A stretch of DNA of 64,000 bases from Novosphingobium sp. (GTDB taxonomy: Bacteria > Pseudomonadota > Alphaproteobacteria > Sphingomonadales > Sphingomonadaceae), in assembly GCF_027489515.1 (NCBI RefSeq), contig NZ_JAIXZS010000035.1, forward strand, positions 21,984 to 85,983, given 5' to 3'. Both the position numbers and the translations under genes were made by a program. Below are positions 41,401 to 50,705 of this stretch, one piece after another. Positions within the stretch are counted from its first letter, which is position 1. Each line of letters begins with the position of its first letter. A model generated the notes under the pieces. The model saw only the letters and a list, made by a program, of their open reading frames with translations. It was not told the origin of the DNA and searched no databases.

Positions 41401-43427
41401 ATGCCGCGTCGGGCGCGGGCGTCAGCGCCAGCCTGCTGGCGGGCAGCGGCAGCGCCGGCGATGCGGCGGGCGATACCTATGTCGGGATCGAGAACCTCGC
41501 CGGTTCAGGCAGCAACGATACCCTGCTCGGCAATGGCAATGCCAACGCGCTCACCGGCGGCGCGGGCGACGATTTCCTGCGCGGCGGTGGCGGTGCCGAT
41601 ACGCTCACCGGCGGCAATGGCTTCGATACGGCCGACTATTCGGATTCGACCGCGGCCGTCTCTGTCTTTCTCGATGGCACCGCAGCCAACGGCGGCTTCG
41701 CCCAGGGCGATGTGCTGACCTCGATCGAGGGACTCGTCGGCTCGGACTTCAACGATACGCTGGTCGGCTCGAACTCGAACGAAACCATCAGCGGCGGCGA
41801 TGGCAACGATACGATCAGCGGCTTCGTCGGCGATGACACGCTGAACGGCGACAACGGCAACGATGTCTTGAACGGCGGCACCGGGGCCGATACCGTCGAT
41901 GGCGGCGCAGGCACTGATAGCATGACGTACGCCAGTTCGACTGGCGGGGTGACGGCGTGGCTCGATGGCACCGCCGGTTCGGGCAACGAGGCGACCGGTG
42001 ACCGCATCACCGGTGTCGAGATCCTCATCGGCTCGGCCTTCGATGATACGCTCGGCGGCACCGCCGGCGCCGATACGCTTCAGGGCGGTAGCGGCAACGA
42101 TGTGCTGGTCGGCGGCGCCGGGGCGGACGTGCTCGATGGCGGCGCGGGGTCCGACAGCGTCTCGTTCGCCAATTCCGCCACCGCGATCAGCGCCAGCTTC
42201 GCGACCGGCAGCCTCGTCGTCAGCGCCGCCGACGCGGTGGGCGACAGCTACACCTCGATCGAGGGCGTGGTCGGCTCTGCGCTCGGCGATACGCTGCGTG
42301 GCGGCGCCGGGATCGAGCTGCTCGACGGCGGCCTCGGCGACGACACGCTTTATGGCAGCACCGGCGCGGATACGATCACCGGCGGCGGCGGGTTCGATAC
42401 GATCGATTACTCGGCTTCGTCTGCCGCCATCATCGTCCGGCTCGATGGCATCGCCTCGGGCGGCGGCGATGCGGCGGGCGATCTCCTCTCGGGCATCGAG
42501 CAGGTCATCGGCACCGGCCTTGCCGATACCTTCCTCGGCACTGCGGCGGACGAGACCTTCAACGGCGGCGGCGGGGATGACACCCAGACAGGCGCGGGCG
42601 GCAACGATACGCTGAACGGCGAGGACGGCAACGACCTCCTGAACGGCGGCGCGGGCAGCGATGCGCTCGATGGCGGCACAGGCAGCGATACCGCCTCCTA
42701 TGCCAGCTCCGCACTCGGCGTCACCGCCAACCTTGCTGACAGCGCGTTCAACACCAACGAAGCCGCGGGCGATACCTACAACGCCATCGAGAACCTGCTT
42801 GGCTCGTCCTTCAACGATCGCCTGACCGGCGATGGCGGCGCCAACGTGCTCGATGGCGGCGCGGGCAACGACCGCCTGGCCGGCGGCGCGGGGGGCGACA
42901 GCCTGATCGGCGGGGCCGGCAACGATACGGCCGATTACACGCAGGCGGGCGGCGCGGTCGCGCTTACGCTCGGCGGGGGCGGCGCCGGCACCGGCACGGG
43001 GAGTGCGGGCGATGCGCAGGGCGATACGCTCAGCGGCATCGAAAGCGTACTGGGCTCGAGCTTCGCCGACAGCTTCACCCTCGCGCTCGGGGCCGGCTTC
43101 AGCATCGATGGTGGCGGCGGGGCGGATAGCGTGACGCTTGCGGCGAACGCGGGCGCGGTCAGCTCGGCGCAGCTGGCCAGCGTGCTCAGCCGGGTCGAGA
43201 CGATCGACTTCACTGCCAGCGGCACGAACGCCAGCCTCACCATCGATGCGGGCTTCATTCAGGGCGTGGCAGGCGCGGGCAACGCCTCGCAGCTCACGCT
43301 CGATTTCAACGCGGGTGACACGCTGCAGATCGCAAACGGTGCGATCTACACCCAGAACGGGAATGACTACACGTTCTACAGCGACAGCAGCATGGCCACG
43401 ACCGTGGCGCAGCTCACCGTCGTCTAG
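23481..43427 (+). CDS. Giant RTX protein (6648 aa), presumed T1SS adhesin
   Basis: One uninterrupted 20-kb frame with a GAGGT ribosome site. Residues 1-140 form a non-repetitive head with a beta-rich segment ([20 protein letters not shown]); 140-215 are a charged Ala/Pro/Glu linker; 270-445 form a further globular region. From about 448 to 6480 the protein consists of about 70 units averaging near 86 residues, each with calcium-binding GGxGxDxLx nonapeptides and a strand pair of the type FDTADYS...VTVxLDG...GGDAxGDxLxGIExVxGS. The last 120 residues are a non-repetitive C-terminal secretion region ending [14 protein letters not shown]. No signal peptide, as expected for T1SS cargo. Likely a surface adhesin or biofilm protein; no enzymatic domain is seen. 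Confidence 0.93.
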   Translation: MVNKVRAKSGSTGKLRGGKASAGLAPDAKGPASGEGTDAVVHKQDIGAAKVVQLDADDKARLGIKYAPFKVEIADVDVVLVFNDRSRIIIPGMALAAFSGRKPVILFADKEFSADQAVGMVGEITPQNPGLELHLSSADATKPAEAAKPPAAVQPEDSAQAQAEAAAKEEKQHKSDETGKALTEKISDSQPQSPSTPGVQSPRAADPAPDDALGPAGIGKLVPKLTFELFNSEGVTRSTENGETVIKGDTGGPDSSKNSGFRAQSAPESIDGTSGSDVIFADDPAHAPQGNSFRVLNVVAEVPAKGLDLLEVLIPSLPAGYGIVNGTLTEKGWLVSVDQAKITKLTTTVDETGKTVPVPASQSHFSFELELTYKLPPTATAAGDNGFKDEFYLPVLLGLSSDGKTSTFAVSVSTHFGIRDVTDEAGMTVKDPVTGEPIYVLFSNPPGTNISAGAGDDHIHAGAGADRIDGGTGFDFADYHLSGEGVDANLGSGKGKGGAAEGDSYVSVEGLIGSDFDDRLTGDGGDNTLIGGKGADVLDGGAGTDTVDYTHALDGAPVGTEGIEVFLDGAPARGGEAEGDRLTSVEHVIATDRDDTIHGGAAGEWIEAGAGDDRLISSAGADRFDGGAGTDTLDYSGAASGVDARLDGTAGKGGDAAGDTATGVENLIGSAYDDVLTGDGGDNRITGGAGADRIDGAGGVDTVDFSTSDVAVEVYLDGRTSRGGEAEGDTYANIEILNGSAFGDRLVGGRGEETLSGGAGDDVLEGGFGADALDGGAGLDIASYAGSAAAVQVALDGSLRDGGDAVGDVFTSIEGLEGSSFGDTLLGSAGGDVLRGLGGDDLLAGLGGADALEGGAGFDTADYSGSRFGVTVRLDGTLSEGGDADGDRLTGIEKVVGSAHDDILLGAGAVETLSGGDGDDSLAGGAGADTLIGGGGIDTADYTGSGAGVTVSLDGTAGRGGDAAGDVLRGIETLAGSAFADRLGGDAGDNVLQGGAGDDTLTGDFGADTLAGGDGFDTADYASAGGAVTVRLDGNASSGDIAEGDRLSGIERLVGGAYADTLIGDSADNTLEGGAGDDTLRGGLGADALVGGSGADTADYSDSAAAVQIDLAAGTGLGGSAAGDTFRGIENLTGSDQADRLSGDAGANRLSGGSGDDVLAGGGGADLLQGGEGLDTADYSGSRAAVAVALDGSAGSGGDAAGDQLQGIEALTGSAFADRLSGNEGTNTLDGGAGNDVLTGLGGADRLVGGAGFDTADYSLSATGVVVGTDGAVGLGGDAQGDTLTGIERVLGSAFDDRLSGGTDADTLDGGAGNDRLDGGAGADRLIGGLGTDIADYARSEAGVNAGLDGGANTGGDAEGDTYSGVEGISGSAFGDTLRGSADADVLLGQGGNDTLFGSAGADVLDGGAGSDSADYSASDAGVRIDLSLGSASGGDAEGDTLAGLEGVIGSDFADSLDGSAASERLIGGGGDDIIEGRGGADVLDGGDGIDTVSYEDSRTGISLTLDGTAGESGDAEGDSVTGFEHVVGSDYNDRITGVGAAEIFEGGGGDDRLSGAGGNDTLIGDTGDDVLNGGAGADTLEGGLGFDTAAYDGSAAAITIDLGAGSGAGGDAQGDRLSGIESVLGSAFDDRLTGGAAAERLSGGDGDDVLSGAAGDDTLLGGAGDDVIDGGSGADAIDGGAGHDRVDYSLSGSGVSVYLDGVTGFGGTATGDTLASIEDVTGSGYDDMLSGAGADETLRGGGGNDLLAGRAGADLLDGGAGFDTADYGTSAAGVTVDLATGTGTGGDAEGDTLVSVERLLGSSGADTLSGADGEETIEGGAGDDALSGRAGADTLLGGAGNDSLYGGEGADTLDGGSGFDTVDYSASSEAIVAGLGGSIGIGGDAQGDTLTGIERLVGSAFGDRLLGSLNDDMLEGGAGDDTLIGGEGNDTLRGGAGNDTLDGGAGADRIDGGEGLDTVDYGSSAAAVTVRLDGTVSTGGDADGDQLLGIENLTGSAYDDTLIGDAAAETISGGAGDDTIQGGAGDDRLLGGSGDDALSGGLGADVIDGGSGINTASYASAAAGVSIDLSGAVGTAGEATGDTLANIQRLVGSAFADTLGGGAGSETILAGAGDDALRGSVGADVLDGGSGTDLVDYSTSDGAVTVALDGSIGIGGDAAGDQLSRIEGVIGSSLDDRLSGSATANVLGGGAGNDTLAGGGGDDTLLGGAGNDLLDGGAGSDLIDGGEGADTVDYADSSSGVSVSVDGSVSTGGAAEGDRLVGVENLIGSAFADTLRGTAADDSLVGGAGDDVLAGRGGADQLVGGAGYDTADYGDAAAAVTVSLASGLGTAGDAAGDRLESIERLLGSSFADSLTGSSQADTLDGGAGNDVLSGLGGDDIILGGAGDDMIDGGAGADAIDGGLGRDTVDYSASLVGVTVTLAGGTSASGLAEGDVLTGIEEVIGSADDDAITGGAADETLRGGAGDDILRGGAGADLLDGGAGTDTADYSRAAAGIALSLVTGGSGGEAAGDSFAGIEIVEGSAFADTIAGSDSDDTLRGRGGGDRLDGGLGADLLDGGAGSDTLRGGAGADMLLGGAGSDTADYSTSAAGIAINLDGSLSAGGDAQGDTLSSIENAIGSAFDDAITGTSQGETLDGGAGNDVLSGQGGSDTLLGGAGDDRLTGGIGADRLDGGLGFDTASYADSAAGVTVRLDGGPASGGDAEGDVLTGIEGVIGSAQNDTIIGGTADDRLDGGAGDDALTGGAGDDILLGGSGDDVIVGGLGADQIDGGTGSNTASYSGAAAGVAVDLSGAAGTGGEAAGDTLTGIARLIGSAFADTLGGGDGAETILGGAGDDMLLGSAGNDLLDGGSGSDTVSYAGSGSAVTAYLDGRAGSGGDGAGDVLTAIEGLVGSAFDDQLSGSDNADLLDGGTGNDTLRGGGGSDTLTGGAGNDVIVGGDGADAIDGGLGADTASYADATSAVTVSLDGSAGSGGAAGDTLTGIEILIGTGFDDRLGGGAASETIRAGDGNDTLLGSLGSDALVGGDGTDSADYSGSTAAINAGLDGRSGSGGFAEGDRLTAIERLVGSGFGDTLAGGTGSETLDGGAGDDTLTGSIGADTLIGGSGFDTADYSASTGGVTVATDGAAGGSGDAAGDTLSGIERVVGSALADTLGGSTGADTLEGGAGGDTLTGGAGNDTLLGGAGDDAITGGTGADTIDGGTGIDRLSYAASTAGIQLNLVTGAGLGGDAAGDRVSGIEQVDGSDFADTITGSGADEVLSGGAGNDTLAGGAGSDMLSGGLGNDALSGGAGADQLDGGTGFDTADYSASTGAVQITLDGSTATGGDAEGDSLTGIERVVGSAFGDTIIGGSAAETLEGGAGNDTLTGSGGGDTLLGGAGDDLLRGGTGADVLTGGDGFDTADYGASDAAVQIVLDGSAAQGGDAAGDVLSAIERVNGSAFDDTITGSAGAETLSGSAGDDTLTGLAGGDTLSGGSGDDTLDGGAGADRIDGGSGLDTVTYAASSAAVAASLGGIAGSGGDAAGDTISNVEVLRGSAFGDTLTGRSGADTLLGDAGDDTLVGTAGSDTLDGGDGFDTADYSASAGGVTVNLDGTVSSGGDAAGDSLTAIERVVGSAQADALRGADGNDTLEGGGGNDALSGGVGADRLLGQAGDDTLVGGLGADVLDGGLGSDTIDYSGSAAGVNAGLDGAANTGGDAAGDTITGAEVLIGTAFADTLRGGASADTLLGGAGDDTLRASAGADVLDGGSGFDNADYSASSAGVTINLGAGTGTGGDAAGDTLTGIEQVTGSAQADRLTGSNNADVLLGGGGDDVLAGGLGDDALNGGSGNDTLTGGAGSDLLDGGAGTDTADYSASIQAVRVALDGSASAGGDADGDTLAGIEIVIGSAQGDRLIGAAANETLQGGAGDDTLIGAGGADALIGGDGFDTADYSAATARIAVALDGSAGTAGDATGDTLTTIEQLIGTGFDDTLGGSAGDDTILGGSGADTLSGAAGNDTLTGGTGDDTLIGGAGADALDGGIGFDTASYAASASAVTVTLGGPAGSRGDAAGDTLVNIEQLIGSAFDDRLTGAAANEILRAGAGNDTVSGGDGDDQLFGEAGDDTLVGGTGADILDGGSGSDTVSYATSLSAVTVNLDGRTSVGGDADGDVIANVERVIGSGFDDVFTGSANGEQIEGGAGDDLFGASAGADVLTGGAGFDTADYSAGGAAVTVRMDGAVSSGGLAEGDVLAGVERVIGTAFADSVTGSTGADTILGQDGNDTLSGGAGADSLSGGTGDDTLIGGAGADSLDGGAGFDSADYSGAGSAVSVRMDGVSGTLGDGLGEVLTGIERLVGSALADSLLGSAGADTIEGGAGDDLVQGAAGDDTLSGGGGDDTIEGGLGADSIDGGAGTDIADYANSASGVTIATNGSTGSGGDAAGDMLAGIETIRGSAYADTLGGGTGADTLLGQSGDDVLAGLGGADVLTGGEGFDTATYAASASAVTVDLGAGTGSAGDAAGDVLSGIERVVGSALADRLTGSANADVLEGGGGNDRLDGGAGADTLLGGAGGDTLIGGTGSDTLDGGSGFDTADYTASTQGVTVYNNGIDPGSGGAATGDVLIDIERVLGSAFADTLVGDATAETLTGNEGNDVIEGGAGADTIDGGAGFDTASYEHAAAAVTVSLAAGGGSGGGSAGEAAGDVLTGIERLLGSDYADTLIGGAAANTLEGGAGDDTLVAGAGTDALIGGTGNDTADYSGAGGAITIALDGSAGSGDIAAGDRLTGVEGVIGSGFADTITGAFSNDTLSGGGGNDTLSGGTGADTLQGGAGNDLLSGDGGADVLDGGTGIDTVSYAGSVGGVTVDLAAGTASGGDAAGDTYLAVERFTGSRGSDAFIGAGADDWFDGFDGNDTLSGGAGNDTLLGGIGDDTIAGGAGADTIDGGAGYDSADYSGSAAAVTIRTGGTSSGGDAQGDTLANIERVSGSAFADRFEGRSADEEFVGGAGDDVFIASGGADIYRGDAGSDVADYSASTSSGMLIYMDGGFGATGDAAGDRLFDVETVIGSAQNDTVVAAATGSTIQAGGGNDTLTGADGADVLDGGDGDDTIVSGLGADQITGGLGTDIVDYRNSNAAVTVTNNGSAGSGGWAAGDVLTGVEVIYGSINYGDTLRGGTLAASSLLGWGGNDTFVSFGQADAIDGGTGTDTVDYSASLAGVIVRLDGTASNGGDAAGDTITGVERVIGSALADTLIGAGFNETLSGGAGDDTLVGGSGADTLDGGSGFDTADYSSAGGVIVRMDGTAGSAGEANGDVLTGIERVIGSALSDVIYGSANADTIVGGAGDDVLAPGLGADTLDGGAGIDTVDYTGSGSALTVNLTNASLSTGLAQGDTYTNIEVWSLSALGDTFLGSAGAETVYGNDGNDTLDAGAGNDMLYGGNGNDTLIGGAGADTIDGGAGTDTVDYSASGAGITINLGTGTNNTGGDAEGDFFTPGTVENALGSASDDTITGSAGANSLRGGAGDDVILGGAGADALDGGTGTDTVSYLAATAAVTVNLLAGTGTGGEAQGDTLAGFENIQGGNGADTLTGDGSANTVWGSFGNDTISGGGGSDTLFGEDGDDTIEGGAGADTLSGGSGANTLSYGNAGSAISVSLANGTGTLGDAAGDTFSGFANITGSAFNDILVGSGGGNLIRGGAGDDQIDGAAGSDTLLGDAGNDTFLGGTGFDYMDGGAGTDTVDYSAAGGAVTADLNSGNGTGGDALGDSYVGIENLTGSASGDTLQGNSGNNVLTGGDGDDALIGLGGNDTILGGNGNDRISGGAGADALDGGAGNNILFFGTNANFPDSVSVSAGVTVNLDGVTLGVGGDAAGDTYRNFQIIYLTNQADSVTGTTAAEWFRGLGGADAINGGGGIDTVSYYGSGAVTVGLDGTAGSGGEAQGDVLTNVEILQGTQFDDLLWGGTGNNTLYGMEGNDTLRGDSGSDLLDGGSGSDTVSYAASGAGVSASLLAGSGSAGDAAGDTYVGIENLAGSGSNDTLLGNGNANALTGGAGDDFLRGGGGADTLTGGNGFDTADYSDSTAAVSVFLDGTAANGGFAQGDVLTSIEGLVGSDFNDTLVGSNSNETISGGDGNDTISGFVGDDTLNGDNGNDVLNGGTGADTVDGGAGTDSMTYASSTGGVTAWLDGTAGSGNEATGDRITGVEILIGSAFDDTLGGTAGADTLQGGSGNDVLVGGAGADVLDGGAGSDSVSFANSATAISASFATGSLVVSAADAVGDSYTSIEGVVGSALGDTLRGGAGIELLDGGLGDDTLYGSTGADTITGGGGFDTIDYSASSAAIIVRLDGIASGGGDAAGDLLSGIEQVIGTGLADTFLGTAADETFNGGGGDDTQTGAGGNDTLNGEDGNDLLNGGAGSDALDGGTGSDTASYASSALGVTANLADSAFNTNEAAGDTYNAIENLLGSSFNDRLTGDGGANVLDGGAGNDRLAGGAGGDSLIGGAGNDTADYTQAGGAVALTLGGGGAGTGTGSAGDAQGDTLSGIESVLGSSFADSFTLALGAGFSIDGGGGADSVTLAANAGAVSSAQLASVLSRVETIDFTASGTNASLTIDAGFIQGVAGAGNASQLTLDFNAGDTLQIANGAIYTQNGNDYTFYSDSSMATTVAQLTVV
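30074..30082 (+). repeat. G9 homopolymer inside the giant RTX gene
   Basis: Nine consecutive G encode part of LAGGGGDD. Gly codons in this gene are mostly GGC, so a run of GGG codons is atypical. Slippage of one base would shift the frame about 13.3 kb before the stop. Confidence 0.8.
31208..31215 (+). repeat. G8 homopolymer inside the giant RTX gene
   Basis: Eight consecutive G encode part of MLLGGAG. As with the G9 tract, a single-base change would truncate the protein before the C-terminal secretion region. Confidence 0.8.
33263..33270 (+). repeat. G8 homopolymer inside the giant RTX gene
   Basis: Eight consecutive G encode part of VLSGGAGND. It is the third long G tract in about 3.2 kb of this gene. 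Confidence 0.8.
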
Positions 43428-43447
43428 CACGCCGCCTTTTCCCGATT

Positions 43448-43471
43448 CGCCGGACGCGGGCGCGTCCGGCG
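43448..43471 (+). terminator. Terminator-like hairpin after the giant RTX gene
   Basis: A perfect 10-bp GC stem (43448-43457 with 43462-43471) and GGGC loop lies 21 nt after the stop. A T-run is lacking, so termination may be partial. The rest of the gap to 43677 shows no further feature I can support. Confidence 0.6.
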
Positions 43472-43677
43472 GCTTGTCCCGCACCGAAACAGCGTCGGTA
43501 TCGCGCGCAGGGCGCACCGCAGGATTGCGCTTTCCTTCCAGCGGGTTGCAATCCTGCCGCAGCGAACAAGCGGCTGGCAGGACGTCCGCTTAACGACATG
43601 GACACCAAACCGTCACGGGCGCGTGCGAGGGGGTTGGCGACCGTCATTCAGGGGCCAGCCCCCGGGAGATTCGCGCC

Positions 43678-46600
43678 ATGCCCGCCGCCCGTTCCATCAC
43701 TGTGATCGACCCGCGGGTCGGCGATATCGCTGCGGTGGTCGCCAGCCTGCCTGCGGGCGAAACGGTCTATGTGCTCGATGCCGGTCAGGACGGGATCGCG
43801 CAGATCGCGGCTCTGCTCGCCGGGCAGGACGGAATCGCCGCGCTGCACATCGTCGGCCACGGCAGCGCGGGTGCGCTCACGCTGGGCAGTGGCACGCTGG
43901 ATGCCGCCGCGCTCGCTGCCCATGCCGATGATCTTGCCGCCATCGGCCGCCACCTCGCGCCCGGCGGCGATATCCTGCTCTATGGCTGCAACGTGGCGGC
44001 GGGCACCGCCGGACAGGCCTTCATTGATGCGCTTGGCGCGCTGACCCACGCTGATATCGCCGCGAGTACCGACGTCACCGGCGCCGCCGCGCTCGGCGGC
44101 AACTGGACGCTCGAGGCGCACAGCGGCCAGATCGAAGCGCAGACGCTGGCGCTTGGCGCGTTCCAGGGCACGCTCGCCACCATCGACGGCGACGGCACGG
44201 CCAACGTGCTCACCGGCACCACCGGCGACGACGTGATCAACGGCTTCGGCGCCAACGACACGATCAGCGCGCTTGCCGGCAACGACGAGATCGATGGTGG
44301 CACTGGCGCCGACCAGATGACCGGCGGGCTGGGCGACGACACTTACTATGTCGACAACGCCGGCGACACGGTGATCGAGGCGGCAACCGAAGGCACCGAC
44401 CTTGTCTTCTCCTCGGTCAGCCTTGCGCTTGCCGCCAATGTCGAGAACCTCACCCTGCTCGGCTCGAGCGCGATCAACGCGATCGGCAATTCGTCGGACA
44501 ACCTGCTGACCGGCAACACCGCCGCCAACCTTCTCAATGGCGGCCTTGGCAACGATTGGCTCGATGGCAAGGCCGGTGCCGATACGATGATCGGCGGCAA
44601 GGGCGACGATACCTATGTGCTGAGCGCGCTGACCGATGTCGTCGTCGAGGCCGAGTTCGAGGGCAACGACACGATCCGTGCCGGCTTCTCCTATGCGCTC
44701 GACAAGAATGTCGAGAACTTGCAGCTCACCGGCACGGGCGATTTCAGCGGCGTGGGCAATGTCCTTGCCAACACGCTCACCGGCAACGACGGCGCCAACA
44801 TCCTCTCCGGCGAGGACGGCAACGACACGCTCGTCGGCGGGATCGGTGCCGATACGCTGATCGGCGGAACCGGCAGCGATACGCTCGATGGCGGTGCAGG
44901 GACCGACGCCATGATCGGCGGCTCGGGCAACGATACCTACGTGATCGACAGTGCCGACGACGTGATCGTCGAGGAAGCGGGCCAGGGCGCCGACACCGTC
45001 GTCGTAGGCTTCGACTGGATCCTGGCAGATGATTTCGAGAACCTCACGCTCTCGGGCGCTGCGGCGGTCAACGGCACCGGCAGCACGGTCGACAACGTGC
45101 TCATCGGCAATGGCGCCGCCAACACGCTCGTCGGGCTCGGCGGCAACGACACGCTCGATGGCGGCGGCGGCGATGATACGCTGATCGGCGGTATCGGGAA
45201 CGACAGCTACATCATCGATTCTGCCGCCGATCTCATCATCGAGAATGCCGACGAGGGGACGGACACGGTCACGGCCAGCGTCTCCTTCACGCTGGTCGAC
45301 AATGTCGAGAACCTCACGCTCGGCGGCCTCGTCGCGATCAGCGGCACCGGCAACGACGCGGCCAACGTGCTCATCGGAAACGATGCGGCCAACGCGCTGG
45401 CCGGGCAAGGCGGTAACGATACGCTCGATGGCGGCAAGGGCGCCGATGCGCTCGATGGCGGCGCAGGCGATGATACCTATATCGTCGATGACGCGGGCGA
45501 TACCACGGCCGACAGCGCGGGCACCGATACGGTGCGTGCTTCGGTCAGCTGGACGCTCGCCGCCAGCATCGAAAACCTAGAACTCGCGGGCAAGGCCTCG
45601 ATCAACGCCACCGGCAATGCGCTCGCCAACACGCTCACCGGCAACGAAGGCGACAATGTGATCGACGGCGGCGCCGGGATCGATGTGATGAACGGCGGCG
45701 CCGGGGCCGATACCTACTATGTCGACAACAGCGCCGATCAGGCGGTGGAAACCGTGCGCGGTGGCGGCACCGATACGGTGATCGCCTCCGCGTCCTATAG
45801 GATCACCGATTTCGTCGACAATCTCACGCTCACCGGCAGCGCCGATCTCGCGGCCACGGGCAATACAATCAACAACGTGATCGTGGGCAACAGCGGCCGC
45901 AACCTGATCGATGGCGGGGGCGGCAAGGATGCGCTCGACGGGCAGGGCGGCGGCGATCTCTATCTGGTCACCAACGCGCGCGATGGCTTCCAGGGCGAGA
46001 TCCAGGATACCGGCACCAGCGGGATCGACGAGGTGCGCGTCACCTACACCACGATCGGCTATGCCAATTTCAACGAAAAGGACACCGGCATCGAGCGGAT
46101 CGTGCTCGGTTCCGGCACCGGGGCCAGCGCGGATACCAGCGGCACCTCCACCATCTCGGTCTCCGCCGCCAAGGTGCTCAACGCGCTTACCATCATCGGC
46201 AATGCAGGCGCCAACCGCATTTCCGGCACGGCCTTTGCCGATACGATCGATGGCGGCGCCGGGGTCGATACGATGACGGGCGGCGCCGGCGACGACACCT
46301 ACTATGTCGACAACGTCAAGGACCGCGTCAGCGAACGCGCGCTGGGCGGCTCCGATACGGTCTATTCCTCGGTCAGCTTCAAGCTCGCATCCGCGGTCGA
46401 TGCGCTGGTGCTCACCGGCAGCGCGGATCTGTCCGGCACTGGCGGCAACGATGCCAACACGATCACGGGCAATACCGGCGCCAACGTGCTCGATGGCGGC
46501 AGGGGCGATGATCTGCTGCTCGGGCAGGCCGGCAATGATCGGCTGATCGGCGGCCTTGGCGCCGATACGCTCGAAGGCGGCAGCGGGGCAGACCAGTTCG

Positions 46601-46926
46601 TCTTTGCCCTCACCCCGCGCTTTGGCGATCCGTTCGATACGATCCGCGATTTCAACAGCGCCGAAGGCGATAGCATCGAGCTTGCCCGCGGTGCCTTCCG
46701 CGGTCTTGGCCGCGCCCTCGGTCCGATCACGGCGGATCAGTTCTGGTCCGGTGACGGGGTCTCGCAAGTCCACGATGCGAGCGACCGCATCCTCTATGAT
46801 ACCAGCAGCGGCAAGCTCTGGTACGATCCTGATGGCCTTGGCGATTTCGCGCCCATCCTGATCGCACAGCTTGGCACTTCGGCACACCCGGCGCTCACGT
46901 ATACCGACATCGTCCTGATTGCCTGA
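43678..46926 (+). CDS. RTX protein with N-terminal DUF4347-like domain (1082 aa)
   Basis: The start has a GGGAG ribosome site. Residues 5-165 match the DUF4347-type domain found at the head of many RTX and adhesin proteins, with LHIVGHGSAGALTLGSG (His61) and ILLYGCNVAAG (Cys104). From 175 the chain carries hemolysin-type calcium-binding repeats of the longer class (DDTYYVDNAGDTVIEAATEG, SVSLALAANVENLTLLGSSA, repeated about seven times). The C-terminus (QFVFALTPRFGDPFDTIRDF, then LWYDPDGLGDFAPILIAQLG) is the serralysin-like T1SS targeting module. It is probably exported by the same secretion system. The His-Cys arrangement recalls caspase-like (clan CD) folds and might be proteolytic; that is my inference. 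Confidence 0.9.
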   Translation: MPAARSITVIDPRVGDIAAVVASLPAGETVYVLDAGQDGIAQIAALLAGQDGIAALHIVGHGSAGALTLGSGTLDAAALAAHADDLAAIGRHLAPGGDILLYGCNVAAGTAGQAFIDALGALTHADIAASTDVTGAAALGGNWTLEAHSGQIEAQTLALGAFQGTLATIDGDGTANVLTGTTGDDVINGFGANDTISALAGNDEIDGGTGADQMTGGLGDDTYYVDNAGDTVIEAATEGTDLVFSSVSLALAANVENLTLLGSSAINAIGNSSDNLLTGNTAANLLNGGLGNDWLDGKAGADTMIGGKGDDTYVLSALTDVVVEAEFEGNDTIRAGFSYALDKNVENLQLTGTGDFSGVGNVLANTLTGNDGANILSGEDGNDTLVGGIGADTLIGGTGSDTLDGGAGTDAMIGGSGNDTYVIDSADDVIVEEAGQGADTVVVGFDWILADDFENLTLSGAAAVNGTGSTVDNVLIGNGAANTLVGLGGNDTLDGGGGDDTLIGGIGNDSYIIDSAADLIIENADEGTDTVTASVSFTLVDNVENLTLGGLVAISGTGNDAANVLIGNDAANALAGQGGNDTLDGGKGADALDGGAGDDTYIVDDAGDTTADSAGTDTVRASVSWTLAASIENLELAGKASINATGNALANTLTGNEGDNVIDGGAGIDVMNGGAGADTYYVDNSADQAVETVRGGGTDTVIASASYRITDFVDNLTLTGSADLAATGNTINNVIVGNSGRNLIDGGGGKDALDGQGGGDLYLVTNARDGFQGEIQDTGTSGIDEVRVTYTTIGYANFNEKDTGIERIVLGSGTGASADTSGTSTISVSAAKVLNALTIIGNAGANRISGTAFADTIDGGAGVDTMTGGAGDDTYYVDNVKDRVSERALGGSDTVYSSVSFKLASAVDALVLTGSADLSGTGGNDANTITGNTGANVLDGGRGDDLLLGQAGNDRLIGGLGADTLEGGSGADQFVFALTPRFGDPFDTIRDFNSAEGDSIELARGAFRGLGRALGPITADQFWSGDGVSQVHDASDRILYDTSSGKLWYDPDGLGDFAPILIAQLGTSAHPALTYTDIVLIA

Positions 46927-46956
46927 CCGGTCGCCGGGCCGTCGCCGCGCCCGGGA

Positions 46957-48969
46957 TCATGCATCAGGTGGAATGACGATATCCTCGGGCGCGAGCCCCC
47001 CAGCGCTGCGGGCGATGGCTGCGGCCAGCCCCTGCTCGAGGCTGCGCGTATAGCGCCGGGTATCGAACTGCGGCCCGGTGCGGCAGGCCTCCGCCAACCG
47101 CGCGCGCAGGCCGGCCAGCCGCTCCAGATCGCCCGCCAGCGCCTGCGCCAGCGCGGCATAGTCCTCGCGCGTTGTCGTCACCAGTTCGGGCAGGCCGAGC
47201 GCGTGCAGCAGGCTCCCGGCGATGCGCGCAGCAAAGCTGCGCCCCGCCAGCGTCAGGATCGGCAGACCGGCCCAGAGCGCATCGACCGCCGTGGTATGCG
47301 CGTTGTAGGCAAAGGTATCGAGGAACAGGTCGGCCAGCCGGTGCCGCGCGAGGTGCTCGTCATGTGCGATTCGCCCCGCCCAGACCAGCCGCTCCGGCGC
47401 CACGCCCCGCGCCGCCGCCTCGCGGGCGAGGTTGGCACGCGCCGTCGCACCGGGATCGGCAAGCCACAGCACGCTCCCGGGCAGCGCCGCGAGCAGTCCC
47501 ATCCACACGTCCCACTCCGCCGGGGTGATCTTGTAGGCGGCATTGAACGCGGCAAACACGAAGCCGTGCTCGGGCAGGCCGAACGCGCGCCGGCTCATCG
47601 GCCGCGTCGCAATCGGCAGGGTGTCGTCATGGGGGAGGACGCTTCCCGGCAGCATCAGCAGCCGCTCGCGGTAATGCGCACGCGCCTCCGCCGGGATCAC
47701 CTGCGCGTCCGCCACGAGGTAGTCGATGAACGGTGCCCCCATCGTGCCGGCATAGCCGAGGAAGGCCACCTGCACCGGCGCGATCCGCCGCGCGAGGATG
47801 CCGGTGCGGCTCTGCCGGGTATGCCCGGTCAGGTCGATCGCCAGATCAAGCCCAGCCACCCGGATCTGCGCTGCCGCCTCCGCATCGGAAAGGCCTGAAA
47901 TGTCGGTGAAGTGCTCGGTGCTCGCCGCGATCCGCGCGCGCATGCCGTCCCCCGACGCGGCCGTCAGGGCAAAGGCGTGGACCTCGAAGCGGGAGCGGTC
48001 ATGCGCGGCAAGTACCCCGGCGATCAGCTGCGCCACCGGATGCACCTTGAAGTCGGCCGAAAGGTAGCCGATCCGCAGCCGCCGCGAACCGGGCGGGCCG
48101 GGCAAGGGCGGCGGCACCGCGTCCACCGCAAGCGCGCTCCAGCGCGCCGCTACGAAGCGTTCCGCGCGCAGGCGGTGCCGCTCGGGTGCATCCTCGATCG
48201 CGAGCATCCCCAGCGGATGCACCGGCTCACCCGTCACGCCCAGCATCGGCAGACGCGACGCGAAACGGCGCAAGCCGTCCCAGATGCAGAGCCGCGTCTC
48301 GATGTGGAGCTTGCGCAGCAGCGCCGTGTCGTTCGCCGCATTGCAGGCCAGTGCGGCATCGAACGCTGCGAGCGCTGCCTCAAGCTGGCCAAGCTCCTGC
48401 AGCGCATTGCCGCGATTGGCATGGGCTTCGCTGCAGCGCGGATCGATCGCCAGCGCGCGGTCATAGGCTTCAACCGCCTCGGCATGGCGGCCGAGCTCGG
48501 TCAGCGCATTGCCGCGGTTCACATGGCCGTCGCGGTATCCCGGCGCGATCTGCAGCAAGGCATCGCAGGCCACCAGACCCGCCGCCGGCCGCCCGCTATC
48601 GAGCCGCAGCACCGCAAGGTTGTTCCATGCCCCCGCATGGCCGGGCGCCAGCGCGACCACCCGCTCGTAGCCGGCCTCGGCAGCCGCCGCCGCGCCCTGG
48701 CCATGCAGCAGCAGCGCGCGGTTATAGTGCGCATCGATGCAGTCCGGGGCGATCGCCAGCGCGCGGTCAAACGCCGCCTCGGCCGCCGCTGCCTCGCCCA
48801 GCGCCGCCAGCGCTGCACCGCGCAGCACCACCAGCATCGGCTCACGCGGATGGAGCGCAATGAAGCGCTGCGCCTCGCTCGCTGCCCGGTGGTGTTCGTC
48901 CGCCTGATAGAGACGGATCAGCGCGTCGAGGCACTGGCTCGCGGACGGTGGCGGGTCAGGAGGGCTCAT
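46957..48969 (-). CDS. TPR-containing OGT/SPINDLY-type glycosyltransferase (GT41-like)
   Basis: A 670-residue protein. ATG 48969 is chosen because the frame upstream lacks family features. Residues 15-235 form about six TPR units (AAAEAAFDRALAIAPDCIDA, AVEAYDRALAIDPRCSEAHA, ANRGNALQELGQLEAALAAF). The catalytic half has the O-GlcNAc-transferase-like signatures RIGYLSADFKVHPVAQLI, IDLTGHTRQSRTGILARRIA, VFAAFNAAYKITPAEWDVWM and HTTAVDALWAGLPILTLAGR. Such bacterial enzymes transfer sugars to Ser/Thr or Asn of surface proteins, with the TPRs gripping the target. It is convergent with the RTX genes, 30 bp away, so glycosylation of the adhesin is plausible. Confidence 0.9.
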   Translation of the reverse strand: MSPPDPPPSASQCLDALIRLYQADEHHRAASEAQRFIALHPREPMLVVLRGAALAALGEAAAAEAAFDRALAIAPDCIDAHYNRALLLHGQGAAAAAEAGYERVVALAPGHAGAWNNLAVLRLDSGRPAAGLVACDALLQIAPGYRDGHVNRGNALTELGRHAEAVEAYDRALAIDPRCSEAHANRGNALQELGQLEAALAAFDAALACNAANDTALLRKLHIETRLCIWDGLRRFASRLPMLGVTGEPVHPLGMLAIEDAPERHRLRAERFVAARWSALAVDAVPPPLPGPPGSRRLRIGYLSADFKVHPVAQLIAGVLAAHDRSRFEVHAFALTAASGDGMRARIAASTEHFTDISGLSDAEAAAQIRVAGLDLAIDLTGHTRQSRTGILARRIAPVQVAFLGYAGTMGAPFIDYLVADAQVIPAEARAHYRERLLMLPGSVLPHDDTLPIATRPMSRRAFGLPEHGFVFAAFNAAYKITPAEWDVWMGLLAALPGSVLWLADPGATARANLAREAAARGVAPERLVWAGRIAHDEHLARHRLADLFLDTFAYNAHTTAVDALWAGLPILTLAGRSFAARIAGSLLHALGLPELVTTTREDYAALAQALAGDLERLAGLRARLAEACRTGPQFDTRRYTRSLEQGLAAAIARSAGGLAPEDIVIPPDA

Positions 48970-49143
48970 TGTCGTTAGGTTCGGAAGATCAGGCGCCGCG
49001 ATCCTACCGAATGGCCGCCCTTTCGTCCACGCGCGAAGGCGGGCCATCCATATTCCGCAAGGGTGCCTTGCGCAGCCGCCGGATGGTCGCGGCGCTTCGG
49101 CGCGCTAGAAACGGGGGCACACACCGCAGCAAGGTCTCCCGCC

Positions 49144-49740
49144 ATGTCCGATCCCACCGATCACGCCTTCTCGCCCTCGGTCAAAGCCGCCCAGATCCGC
49201 AAGGGCTCGCGTCCCCACTATGCCGGGATGATCATGGCAGACCGGGTCGATGCCCGCCTCGCGGCCTTCATCGCCGATGTGCGCAGCTTCTATCTCGGCA
49301 CCGCCAGCGCAGATGGCCAGCCCTATATCCAGCATCGAGGCGGCCCCAAGGGCTTCCTCAAGGTGCTCGATGACCAGCGCCTCGCCTTCGCCGATTTCCG
49401 CGGCAACCGGCAATATATCACCACCGGCAACGCGGCGGAAAACCGCAAGGCGTTCATCTTCCTGATGGACTACGCCAATCGCCGCCGCATCAAGCTCTGG
49501 GGTGAGCTTGAGGTGATCGAGGGCGATGTCGATCTCAACGCCGCGCTCGCCATGCCCGGCTATCGCGGCGTTCCCGAACAGGCGATGGTCTTCACGATCA
49601 CCGCGTGGGACATCAATTGCCCGCAGCACATCCCCCAGCTTCTGCCGGCAGAGGAGGTCGCCGAAGCGCTCGCTACCCGCGATGCGCGGATCGCCGCGCT
49701 CGAAGCACAACTCGCCGCCCTTTCAAAAAGTGGAACCTAA
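49144..49740 (+). CDS. Pyridoxamine-phosphate-oxidase-like flavin-binding protein
   Basis: A 198-residue split-barrel protein of the PPOX-like superfamily: FYLGTASADGQPYIQHRGGP, then FLKVLDDQRLAFADFRGNRQ and YITTGNAAENRKAFIFLMDY, with RRRIKLWGELEVIE. These proteins bind FMN or a related flavin and often act as oxidoreductases on unknown substrates. ATG 49144 fits the family start. A coiled C-terminal tail (ATRDARIAALEAQLAALSKS) is extra. The gene is divergent from the glycosyltransferase and no functional link is evident. A strong hairpin follows 130 bp downstream. Confidence 0.85.
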   Translation: MSDPTDHAFSPSVKAAQIRKGSRPHYAGMIMADRVDARLAAFIADVRSFYLGTASADGQPYIQHRGGPKGFLKVLDDQRLAFADFRGNRQYITTGNAAENRKAFIFLMDYANRRRIKLWGELEVIEGDVDLNAALAMPGYRGVPEQAMVFTITAWDINCPQHIPQLLPAEEVAEALATRDARIAALEAQLAALSKSGT

Positions 49741-49870
49741 CGTTGCAGTTTATCCCCCTACAAAAGCTAGGGCGGCAAACCTACATAGAGACAGCAGCCG
49801 CCGGTTTCCCCCTCCCTTCCCGGCGGCCCCAAGCGCTCTGACGGCACATCCCTGGCCGAGCAGAGCCTCA

Positions 49871-49925
49871 GCACCCGGGCAGGAGTCATCCCCCCCGCAA
49901 TCCTGCCCGGGTGCCACCCTTTTCC
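49871..49925 (+). terminator. Rho-independent-like terminator
   Basis: GCACCCGGGCAGGA (49871-49884) and TCCTGCCCGGGTGC (49901-49914) form a perfect 14-bp stem with a 16-nt loop, followed by CACCCTTTT. It separates the PPOX-like gene from the DUF1348 gene. Confidence 0.75.
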
Positions 49926-49953
49926 TGAAGTCACCCGTCCCCGTCCCGCCTCG

Positions 49954-50433
49954 ATGAAAGGCCCTGTCATGTCGCGTCCGCCGCTCCCGCCCTTCACCGC
50001 TGAAACCGCCGCGCAGAAGGTGCGCCTCGCCGAAGATGCGTGGAACACCCGCGATCCGCAGCGCGTCGCCTTGGCCTATACCGAGGACACCCAGTGGCGG
50101 AACCGGGCCGAGTTCGTGGCTGGCCGCGCAGCGGTCGAAGCCCTGCTCACCCGCAAGTGGGCGCGCGAGCTCGACTACCGGCTGGTCAAGGAACTCTGGG
50201 CGCACGATGGCAACCGCATCGCGGTGCGCTTCGCCTACGAATACCATGACGACAGCGGCCAGTGGTTCCGCGCCTACGGTAACGAGAACTGGGAGTTCGA
50301 CGAACACGGCCTGATGCGCCGCCGCATCGCCAGCATCAATGAACACCCCATCCGCGCCGACGAGCGCAAGCTTGATTGGCCGCTCAGCCGCCGCCCCGAC
50401 GATTACCCCAGCCTCACCGCGCTGGGCTTCTGA
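49954..50433 (+). CDS. NTF2-like protein (DUF1348 family)
   Basis: A 159-residue (or 154 from ATG 49969) protein of the SnoaL/NTF2 cone fold. Family signatures are clear: [60 protein letters not shown] and [20 protein letters not shown]. Proteins of this family are small cytoplasmic, possibly enzymatic, with unknown substrate. A small membrane-protein gene starts 11 nt downstream, so the two may be co-transcribed. Confidence 0.9.
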   Translation: MKGPVMSRPPLPPFTAETAAQKVRLAEDAWNTRDPQRVALAYTEDTQWRNRAEFVAGRAAVEALLTRKWARELDYRLVKELWAHDGNRIAVRFAYEYHDDSGQWFRAYGNENWEFDEHGLMRRRIASINEHPIRADERKLDWPLSRRPDDYPSLTALGF

Positions 50434-50444
50434 AAGCCAGACCG

Positions 50445-50705
50445 ATGAAACCCGCCCGCAACTCCCTTTTCCGCCTGCCGGTCCTCTATCTCTGCTTCGA
50501 ACGCCTCCGCGCCCGCCCCGATTGGCTTGAAAGCTGGCTGATCGGTTGGGCCCTGCTCCTCGCCTGGGGCCTGTTCGCATTCTTCGTGATGCCCGCCAGC
50601 CTCGCCGCCACCGCCGCGCAATCGGTGTTCTTTGCGGGCCTGTTCCCGTGGATCCTGCTGCCGGTCGCTCAGGCCTCCGGCTCGAAGCCCTGCGGCAAGG
50701 GCTAG
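50445..50705 (+). CDS. Small membrane protein (86 aa)
   Basis: An 86-residue protein with two predicted membrane helices (SWLIGWALLLAWGLFAFFVM and SVFFAGLFPWILLPVAQASG) and a basic N-terminus (MKPARNSLFRLPVLYLCFER). ATG 50445 lies 11 nt after the DUF1348 stop. I do not recognise a family; the spacing and shared direction support a real, co-transcribed gene. The stretch 50706-50945 holds nothing else I can support. Confidence 0.6.
   Translation: MKPARNSLFRLPVLYLCFERLRARPDWLESWLIGWALLLAWGLFAFFVMPASLAATAAQSVFFAGLFPWILLPVAQASGSKPCGKG

Larger units (their letters stand above)
24820..42950 (+). repeat. About 70 tandem RTX repeat units in the giant gene
   Basis: I counted 70 occurrences of the Asp-x-x-x-(Tyr/Phe) strand motif ([21 protein letters not shown] and variants), giving a mean period close to 259 bp. 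Units are diverged rather than identical, so the array is old and stable in sequence but could still recombine. Codon use is dominated by GGC and GAT, giving the DNA strong periodicity and long antisense open frames. Confidence 0.9.

Noticed and set aside
24820..42950. CRISPR-like array
   Set aside because: Periodicity is coding (about 259 bp) and units are diverged; there are no short identical repeats with unique spacers and no cas genes.
43648..45408. 586-codon minus-strand ORF
   Set aside because: Antisense of the DUF4347-RTX gene, with no recognisable domain.
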